A stretch of DNA of 10,051 bases, taken from Actinomycetota bacterium. Its GTDB lineage: Bacteria; Actinomycetota; Acidimicrobiia; Acidimicrobiales; BP-101. The notes below the pieces were generated by a model. The model was given only the letters and a program-made list of their open reading frames with translations, was not told the origin of the DNA and did not search any database. Shown here piece by piece: positions 5,447-10,051 of this stretch. The stretch spans positions 1 to 10,051 of the forward strand of contig JAUTXA010000162.1 in NCBI GenBank assembly GCA_030838265.1, in the 5' to 3' direction. The first letter of the stretch is position 1, and each line of letters begins with the position of its first letter. The translations under genes were made by a program, and so were the position numbers.

Positions 5447-6811
5447 ATGGCCGAGCGACTGCTGGTGATAGGGGGTGACGCGGGCGGGATGGCGGCCGCG
5501 TCGCAGGCGCGACGGCGTCGGGCCGACCTCGAGATCGTCGCCCTCGAGAAGGGGCACTGGACGAGCTACTCGGCCTGCGGGATCCCTTACGTGGTGGGCG
5601 GAGACGTGGCCGGGCTCGACGAGCTGGTGGCCCGATCCCCCCAGCAGTTCCGCGACGGCTTCAACGTCGACGTGCGGATGCGATCCGAGGCCATGGCCAT
5701 CGACCTCCCCGCCCGCTCCGTCGAGGTCCGCGACCACGAGCACAACCGCACCTACAAGCTCGGCTTCGATCACCTCCACATCGGCACCGGGGCAACACCT
5801 GTGCGGCCGCCCCTTCCCGGCATCGAGCTCGGCCTGGTGCACGGCGTGCAGACCCTCGACGACGGGGCCCACCTGCTCGAGCACGCCCGGCGGCGCGAAG
5901 TGAGCAAGGTCGTGGTCGTCGGCGGCGGCTACATCGGGCTCGAGATGGCCGAGGCCTTCGTGAAGAGGGGCGTCGACTCGGTGACCGTGGTCGACGGGGC
6001 CCCCGAGGTGATGTCCACCCTCGACGCCGACATGGGGGCGCTGGTGAGCCGGGCCATGCGGGACCACGGCATCACCGTCCGCTTGGGCCAGGCCGTGCAG
6101 GGCTTCGACGAACGCGGTGTGGTGACGGCGGACGGACGCCTCGACGCCGACCTCGTCGTCCTCGGCCTCGGCGTCGCCCCCAACACCGCGCTGGCCCAGG
6201 CCGCGGGCATCGCGACAGGCGTGCGAGCGGCGATCGTCGTCGACCGCCGCCAGCGCACCTCGGCGCCAGGGGTGTGGGCGGCGGGTGACTGCTGCGAATC
6301 GTTCCACCTCGTCCTCGAGCGGCCCGTCCACATCGCCCTCGGCACGGTGGCCAACAAGCAGGGTCGGGTGGCCGGCATCAACTTGGGCGGTGGCTACGCA
6401 ACGTTCCCCGGCGTCGTGGGCACGGCGGTGACGAAGCTGTGCGCCGTCGAGGTGGCGAGGACGGGCCTGAGCGAGCGCGAGGCCACCGCCGCCGGGTTCG
6501 AGTACGAGGCAGTGAAGGTCGAGAGCACGACGCGTGCCGGCTACTTCCCCGGCGCCGGCCTCATCACGATCAAGATGCTGGCCGAGCGGCGGTCGGGTCG
6601 GCTGCTGGGTGCGCAGCTGGTGGGGATGGAGGGGGCGGCCAAGCGCATCGACGTCCTGGCCACCGCTCTTACGGCCCGCATGACCGTCGAGGAGATGACC
6701 GCCCTCGACTTGTCGTACGCCCCGCCCTTCTCACCGGTCTGGGATCCCGTCCTCATCGCGGCGCGCAAGGCGGCCGAGGCCGTCGAGGCCTCGGCGGCGG
6801 CCGCGGGCTAG
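5447..6811 (+). CDS. FAD/NAD(P)-dependent disulfide oxidoreductase, CoA-disulfide reductase type
   Basis: 454 aa. The N-terminal FAD-binding motif is VIGGDAGGMAAAS (7-19). The single redox cysteine is Cys44 in YSACGIPY, the one-cysteine active site of the CoA-disulfide reductase/NADH oxidase group; there is no CxxxxC pair as in glutathione-type reductases. The second Rossmann motif is VVVVGGGYIGLEMAE (155-169), and VWAAGDC (276-282) is the second FAD contact. The C-terminal dimerisation domain includes YAPPFSPVWDPV (424-435). Tyr366 and Tyr424 are 58 residues apart, the spacing of Tyr361 and Tyr419 in Staphylococcus aureus CoA-disulfide reductase, where they assist disulfide reduction. This favours reduction of CoA disulfide, CoA persulfide or polysulfide using NAD(P)H over a water-forming NADH oxidase, but the substrate is not proven. 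It is cytoplasmic and divergent from the Cys-rich small gene. Confidence 0.88.
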   Translation: MAERLLVIGGDAGGMAAASQARRRRADLEIVALEKGHWTSYSACGIPYVVGGDVAGLDELVARSPQQFRDGFNVDVRMRSEAMAIDLPARSVEVRDHEHNRTYKLGFDHLHIGTGATPVRPPLPGIELGLVHGVQTLDDGAHLLEHARRREVSKVVVVGGGYIGLEMAEAFVKRGVDSVTVVDGAPEVMSTLDADMGALVSRAMRDHGITVRLGQAVQGFDERGVVTADGRLDADLVVLGLGVAPNTALAQAAGIATGVRAAIVVDRRQRTSAPGVWAAGDCCESFHLVLERPVHIALGTVANKQGRVAGINLGGGYATFPGVVGTAVTKLCAVEVARTGLSEREATAAGFEYEAVKVESTTRAGYFPGAGLITIKMLAERRSGRLLGAQLVGMEGAAKRIDVLATALTARMTVEEMTALDLSYAPPFSPVWDPVLIAARKAAEAVEASAAAAG

Positions 6812-6844
6812 CCCCGGGCGGACTCCACGTCTTGCCGGTGCCGA

Positions 6845-6850
6845 TAGCCT
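6845..6850 (+). promoter_or_regulatory. -10 box (TAGCCT) of the Nudix gene
   Basis: TAGCCT followed by CGC matches the box before the CoA-disulfide reductase gene base for base over 9 nt and likewise ends 9 nt before its ATG (6860). No Shine-Dalgarno sequence is visible. Predicted leaderless or near-leaderless transcript for the Nudix-GNAT pair. Confidence 0.5.
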
Positions 6851-6859
6851 CGCCCCGGC

Positions 6860-7543
6860 ATGGAAGAGCCGCATCCCGTCTCGGCCCAGGATCTGCTCCG
6901 TTGGAGCGAGGCCCTTGCCGGCATCGCCCGCACCGGCCTGGGCTTCACTCAGAGCCTCTACGAGCAGGAGCGCTTCGAAGAGGTGCTCAACGTGGCCGCC
7001 GACATCCGCCACGCCGCCGGCCACGAGCTCGAGGCCGAGGTGCTCGTCGAGGAGTGGCTCAAGATCGTGGGTGACGGGGTAGCCGGCTACGCCACGCCCA
7101 AGGTGGCGTGCGGCGCAGTCGTCGGCAACGACCAGGGTGAGATCCTGCTGGTGCAGCGAGCCGACTCCGGCGTGTGGCTCTACCCGACGGGGTGGGCCGA
7201 CATCGGCTACTCGGCGTCGGAGGTGGCGGTGAAGGAGGTCTACGAGGAGACCGGCATCGAGACCGAGCCGGTGCAGATCCTCGGCGTGCTCGACGGCATG
7301 CGCCTCGGCTTCACCCGCATCCCGCTCTACTCGATCGTCTTCCACCTGCGGATGCTGGGAGGCGAGCTCAAGGGTCACCCCCTCGAGACGGCGGACGTCG
7401 GCTTCTTTGCCGAGGACGCCCTCCCGTCACCGCTGGCCGGCGTCGGCCGATGGGGCCCCTCCGCCTTCGCCGCCATCAGGGGCGAGCCCATCGAGGTCAT
7501 CTTCGACCCGCCCCGGTCGCCTCCGTGGAAAGGTGAGCCCTAA
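6860..7543 (+). CDS. Nudix hydrolase with N-terminal Nudix_N_2-type domain
   Basis: 227 aa. Residues about 8-70 (LLRWSEALAGIARTGLGF and YEQERFEEV) match the helical domain placed before the catalytic domain in the family described as hydrolases of X-linked nucleoside diphosphates. The Nudix box runs from Gly111 to Ile133: GWADIGYSASEVAVKEVYEE then TGI. The metal-binding Glu126, Glu129, Glu130 and Gly132 are present. The usual first Glu is Tyr117, and the Arg of the RE pair is Lys125, a variation I believe is common in this subfamily. The enzyme should hydrolyse a nucleoside diphosphate linked to another group, such as ADP-ribose or a nucleotide sugar, in the cytoplasm with Mg2+; the substrate cannot be read from sequence. 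Its TAA stop overlaps the ATG of the GNAT gene (TAATG), so the two form an operon. Confidence 0.92.
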   Translation: MEEPHPVSAQDLLRWSEALAGIARTGLGFTQSLYEQERFEEVLNVAADIRHAAGHELEAEVLVEEWLKIVGDGVAGYATPKVACGAVVGNDQGEILLVQRADSGVWLYPTGWADIGYSASEVAVKEVYEETGIETEPVQILGVLDGMRLGFTRIPLYSIVFHLRMLGGELKGHPLETADVGFFAEDALPSPLAGVGRWGPSAFAAIRGEPIEVIFDPPRSPPWKGEP

Positions 7544-8304
7544 TGCCTGGATTTCCGTGTCCCTTTGGTTGTGGCTCCGACATCTCGGCCGATGACGACG
7601 AGGGCCTGGTCTTCGCCGCTCACGGTCACTTCTCCGAGGCCCATCCCGAGATGGGCCTCACCGAGATGTCGGTGCGCAACTACTTCGAGGCCGCCGATCG
7701 GCTGACAGGTTCGACCGAACGACTCGACCAGATCGGCGAGGTCGTCATCCGTCCCACCGGCGCCGACAACGTCGACGACGTGCTCGCCTTCTTCGACCAC
7801 GACGGTTTCGCCGGCAACCCCGGCTGGGCGGCGTGCTACTGCCTCTTTCACCACATTGACCGGTCGCCTGGCCTCGACGACTGGGGCAATCGCTCGGCCC
7901 AGCAGAACCGACAAGACCTGGCCGAGCGGCTGGCCGACGGATCGACGTGGGGATGGGTGGCCTATGTCGACGGCCACCTCGGTGGCTGGGTCAACGCATC
8001 CCCTCGCCGCTCCTTCCCTGACCACGCCGCCGGGACCGCCGAGGACGACACCACCGGCGCCATCGTGTGCTTCGTCATCGCCCCGCCCTATCGGCGCCAC
8101 GGCGTGGGCCGAGCGCTGCTCGACGCCGCGTGCCAGGGACTGGCGGAGCGGGGGATGACGGTGGCCGAGTCGTACCCCGTCATCGAACCGAGTGGCGATG
8201 CCGGCAGCTACCCCGGCCCCCTCAGCCTCTACCTCGACGCCGGCTTCGAGCGGGTCGAAGGCGGCAATGAGCGGCAAGGCGTCGCCCGCAGGCAACTGGC
8301 CTAG
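7543..8304 (+). CDS. GNAT acetyltransferase with an N-terminal Cys/His-rich putative metal-binding domain
   Basis: 253 aa starting at the ATG of TAATG; AGGTGA at 7531-7536 serves as ribosome-binding site. Residues 1-55 have CPFGC (6-10) and AHGHFSEAHPEM (26-37). Cys6, Cys10, His27, His29 and His34 could bind zinc, and the pattern recalls the small DUF1059 metal-binding proteins. Residues about 66-253 form a GNAT acetyltransferase fold: an N-terminal part with DVLAFFDHDGFAGNPGW, then GWVAYVDGHLGGWVNASPR, the acetyl-CoA-binding strand and loop IVCFVIAPPYRRHGVGRALL (174-193), and a C-terminal SLYLDAGFERVEGG. This subgroup probably acetylates a small molecule or antibiotic-like amine; the acceptor is unknown. 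Translation is coupled to the Nudix gene. The TAG stop shares CTAG at 8301-8304 with the opposite gene. Confidence 0.88.
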   Translation: MPGFPCPFGCGSDISADDDEGLVFAAHGHFSEAHPEMGLTEMSVRNYFEAADRLTGSTERLDQIGEVVIRPTGADNVDDVLAFFDHDGFAGNPGWAACYCLFHHIDRSPGLDDWGNRSAQQNRQDLAERLADGSTWGWVAYVDGHLGGWVNASPRRSFPDHAAGTAEDDTTGAIVCFVIAPPYRRHGVGRALLDAACQGLAERGMTVAESYPVIEPSGDAGSYPGPLSLYLDAGFERVEGGNERQGVARRQLA

Positions 8305-8777
8305 GGGCGCAGCTGAGCCATCAGGCGCTCGACGATCGAGATGCCACCACCGGTGCGCTCCCATTCGTCGCCCACCACCTTGTGATCGACCAGCCCCCAC
8401 GCGTCGGGGGCCAGGCCGAGGGCATCGACGGCTGCCGCCGACAGGGTGGCGGGCTCGACCTCGTCGCCGTAGGCGGCGAAGACCTCGAGCCCGTCCCACA
8501 TGGCGGTGAGGGGCGCGGGCGGATCGGCGCCCGTGGCCAGGGCGAGGGCGGTGGCCTCGAAGAGCTCGTAGGTGCCGACGCCAGAGGGACGGCGGAAGCC
8601 GGCAACGGGGTGCAGACGCCACTCGAAGGTCATCTCGCCCGGGCCGTCGTCGCGCAGCCAGACCTGGGACCCATTGACGTAGGCGTCGACTGGTTCGCCG
8701 AAGCGATCGTCGAGGGCGACGATCAGTTCGGGAGTGGCCCGCCAGAGGCAGACGGGGACGAGAGCGGCGGGCGACAC
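8301..8777 (-). CDS. Unknown 158-aa protein
   Basis: I do not recognise a family. The start is a GTG at 8775-8777, supported by TAGCGT exactly 6 nt upstream. The protein is acidic and appears soluble, with no signal peptide or membrane helix. It opens VPVCLWRATPELIVALDDRF, then VNGSQVWLRDDG and FEWRLHPVAGFRRPSGVGTYELFEA (51-75 in part), an Ala-rich helix, and ends with GGGISIVERLMAQL. Trp, Tyr and Phe are well spread, as in a folded globular domain, and codon use resembles that of the neighbours. It stands alone: convergent with the GNAT gene, sharing its CTAG stop, and divergent from the M1 peptidase with 35 bases between starts. No function is proposed. Confidence 0.68.
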   Translation of the reverse strand: MSPAALVPVCLWRATPELIVALDDRFGEPVDAYVNGSQVWLRDDGPGEMTFEWRLHPVAGFRRPSGVGTYELFEATALALATGADPPAPLTAMWDGLEVFAAYGDEVEPATLSAAAVDALGLAPDAWGLVDHKVVGDEWERTGGGISIVERLMAQLRP

Positions 8778-8783
8778 GGCCCC

Positions 8784-8789
8784 ACGCTA
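8784..8789 (-). promoter_or_regulatory. -10 box (TAGCGT) of the unknown 158-aa gene
   Basis: Reading the minus strand, TAGCGT fits TAnnnT and ends exactly 6 nt before the GTG at 8777, the same geometry as hemQ. A leaderless transcript starting at the G of the GTG is predicted. This also supports the chosen start. Confidence 0.5.
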
Positions 8790-8806
8790 CGGCGATCACC
8801 GCCGGT

Positions 8807-8812
8807 GGGAGG
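8807..8812 (+). promoter_or_regulatory. Possible ribosome-binding site for the M1 peptidase gene
   Basis: GGGAGG directly abuts the ATG at 8813 but lies 9 nt before the in-frame GTG at 8822. If it is used, translation starts at the GTG and the protein is three residues shorter. Either start leaves the lipoprotein signal intact. Confidence 0.45.
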
Positions 8813-10051
8813 ATGACGACCGTGCTCCGGCCCCGGTTGGCTGTCGTCCTGGTTGTCATGCTCGCGGCTGGCGCCTGCTCGAGCCACTCGCGTGTCGCCG
8901 GGCGCCCGGCTGACCGCGCCACCACCTCGACGTCATCGACATCGACGAGCAGCACGGCCTCGACGACCACCACGACGACGTTTCTCAGGGTGGCGGCCCA
9001 GGCGGCCACGCCGTCGTGTCCGCCCATCCCTCAGCGCGCCGAGCCGAGCCCGACGCGGCCGTCGTATGTCCTTGACCTCCAGATCGATCCGTCCGCCGGC
9101 AAGGTCGAAGGCCGGGTGTCGGTTCGCTTCACCCCTGATCTGCCGACCGACAAGCTCCTGTTCCGGCTGTGGCCCAACGGCCCTCGGCCCGCCGCGGGCG
9201 GCGGCCACCTCGACACCGGCCAGGTCATGGTCGGCGCTCATCCGGTGTCGAGCTCGAAGCCCAACGCCACGACCCTCCAGGTGCCGGTCAACCTCGGTCC
9301 GGGCCAGGGGGTTGACGTCGTCGTCCCCTTCAGCCTCACCCTCCCGGGCGCCATCAACGACAGGGTGGCCAAGGCGGGTGACAGCCTGCGGCTCGGGTCG
9401 TTCTTCCCGATCCTGGCGTGGGAGCCGGGGCTGGGCTGGGACACGGAGCCCGCCATCTCCGGCTTCGCCGAGGCGTCGAGCGCGCCGATCGCCGACTTCC
9501 GCGCCTCGATCGCCGTGCCCGACGGCTACCAGGTCCTGGCCACCGGGATCCCCGACGGCCGCGGCCGGTGGACGGCCCTCAGCGTGCGCGACTTCGCCCT
9601 CTCGGTCGGCCACTTCACCGAGGTGTCGGGCACCGCCATGGCGCCCCAGCCGGTGGCGGTCACCGTCGGCGTGGCCCAGGGCATCAACGAGTCGCCGCAG
9701 ACCTATCTCAGCAAGATCATCAAAGTGCTCGAGGCTCACGCCCAACGCTTCGGGCCGTACCCGTGGGCCGCGTACACCGTCGCCATCACCTCGAACCTCA
9801 AGGGCGGCATCGAGTACCCCATGCACGTGATGCAGGGGCCCGGCACCATCGGGCGCACCACCACCCACGAGGCCGGCCACGAGTGGTTCTACGCCCTGGT
9901 CGGCAACAACCAAGGCCGCGACCCATTTCTCGACGAGGGCCTGGCCACCTACGCCGAAGGGCGTTACGAGGGTTCCATCGCCTCGTTCCTCGCTCGCGCC
10001 ATCCCGGCCGAGGGCAGGGGACGGGCCGGCGCTCCCATGAGCTACTGGGAA
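8813..10051 (+). CDS. M1-family zinc metallopeptidase, predicted lipoprotein, 3' end cut by the window
   Basis: 413 codons are visible with no stop. From the ATG at 8813 the protein begins MTTVLRPRLAVVLVVMLAAG followed by AC, a lipoprotein signal with the acylated cysteine at residue 22 (Ala at -3, slightly unusual); the GTG at 8822 is an alternative start. Residues 37-56 are a Ser/Thr linker. A beta-rich N-terminal domain follows (YVLDLQIDPSAGKVEGRVSV onwards), as in M1 aminopeptidases. GGIEYP (331-336) stands for the family GAMEN substrate motif, with Glu334 expected to bind the substrate amino terminus. HEAGH (352-356), then exactly 18 residues to Glu375 in FLDEGLATY, is the M1 zinc site HEXXH-x18-E. 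The protein is therefore likely anchored on the outer face of the membrane and cleaves peptides there. The usual C-terminal helical domain lies beyond the window. Substrate unknown. Confidence 0.9.
   Translation, partial: MTTVLRPRLAVVLVVMLAAGACSSHSRVAGRPADRATTSTSSTSTSSTASTTTTTTFLRVAAQAATPSCPPIPQRAEPSPTRPSYVLDLQIDPSAGKVEGRVSVRFTPDLPTDKLLFRLWPNGPRPAAGGGHLDTGQVMVGAHPVSSSKPNATTLQVPVNLGPGQGVDVVVPFSLTLPGAINDRVAKAGDSLRLGSFFPILAWEPGLGWDTEPAISGFAEASSAPIADFRASIAVPDGYQVLATGIPDGRGRWTALSVRDFALSVGHFTEVSGTAMAPQPVAVTVGVAQGINESPQTYLSKIIKVLEAHAQRFGPYPWAAYTVAITSNLKGGIEYPMHVMQGPGTIGRTTTHEAGHEWFYALVGNNQGRDPFLDEGLATYAEGRYEGSIASFLARAIPAEGRGRAGAPMSYWE
8921..8980 (+). repeat. Low-complexity Ser/Thr linker coding region
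   Basis: This encodes residues 37-56 of the M1 lipoprotein, almost only Thr, Ser and Ala and ending in six threonines. It spaces the catalytic part from the lipid anchor. The underlying DNA is a degenerate run of ACG, TCG, ACC and AGC codons, not an exact tandem repeat. Confidence 0.7.

Noticed and set aside
4941..5447. The 168-codon reading of the minus-strand gene from 5447.
   Set aside because: The upstream part overlaps the four-cysteine gene in another frame and is Arg-rich noise. The GTG at 5225 makes a GTGA junction and gives a compact protein.
5444..6331. A 295-codon minus-strand open frame opposite the CoA-disulfide reductase.
   Set aside because: The product is a His/Val/Asp/Gly-rich antisense translation with no motifs, while the plus strand carries a clear enzyme.
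6805..6814. Palindrome GGGCTAGCCC at the end of the CoA-disulfide reductase gene considered as a terminator.
   Set aside because: It is short, has no loop and no T-run, and includes the stop codon. There is no support for an intrinsic terminator.
7540..9027. A 495-codon open frame on the minus strand across the Nudix-GNAT border and beyond.
   Set aside because: It is antisense to the GNAT gene and crosses the real minus-strand gene in another frame. Its product is Arg/Val/Gly-rich with no recognisable domain, as expected from GC-rich antisense DNA.
8933..9913. Long open frames on the minus strand (326 codons) and in another plus frame (8853-9830) over the M1 gene.
   Set aside because: Both are shadows: the third frame holds a lipoprotein signal, GGIEYP and HEXXH-x18-E, and runs off the window end.
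1..10051. A new defence, mobile or biosynthetic system.
   Set aside because: I found no transposase, integrase, toxin-antitoxin, nuclease, reverse transcriptase, modification or large synthase gene, and composition is even throughout. The region reads as ordinary chromosome.

Overview
The window is GC-rich (about 70% by eye) with strong G/C bias at third codon positions. It carries Thr/Ser-rich extracytoplasmic linkers, an actinobacterial-style SpoIID/LytB protein and LmeA-like lipid-binding protein, and a coproheme decarboxylase (HemQ). Together these suggest a high-GC actinobacterium, quite possibly of the class Acidimicrobiia or a relative; this assignment is inference. The region is compact chromosomal DNA with 13 genes on both strands. 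I see no tRNA, rRNA, CRISPR array, insertion sequence or phage gene, and no gene-free stretch longer than about 85 bases.

Layout. 1-764 (+): 3' part of a membrane M48/Ste24-type zinc protease. 747-2417 (-): secreted, C-terminally anchored SpoIID/LytB protein, convergent with the protease. 2499-4255 (+): a tight run of hemQ (coproheme decarboxylase), larE (sacrificial sulfur transferase) and a 79-aa free-standing NIL-domain protein. 4300-4944 (+): DUF2993/LmeA-like protein. 4941-5407 (-): two overlapping small unknown genes, the upstream one encoding a 61-aa four-cysteine protein. 5447-6811 (+): CoA-disulfide-reductase-type flavoprotein, divergent from that pair. 6860-8304 (+): Nudix hydrolase coupled to a GNAT acetyltransferase with a Cys/His-rich N-terminus. 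8301-8777 (-): unknown 158-aa protein. 8813-10051 (+): 5' part of an M1-family metallopeptidase lipoprotein, cut by the window end.

Working together. Most genes are housekeeping or accessory metabolism. The 2499-4255 unit joins heme synthesis to sulfur-transfer functions, and the CoA-disulfide reductase adds thiol redox. Three envelope proteins (SpoIID, DUF2993, M1) and a membrane protease are interspersed.

The clearest structure not explained by the genes is a set of TAnnnT-like -10 boxes 6 or 9 nt before start codons, which suggests largely leaderless transcription. A second is convergent gene pairs whose stop codons share a single CTAG. I did not find a convincing new defence or mobile system. 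The best candidates for something undescribed are the small Cys-rich gene pair next to the CoA-disulfide reductase and the orphan larE-NIL pair.
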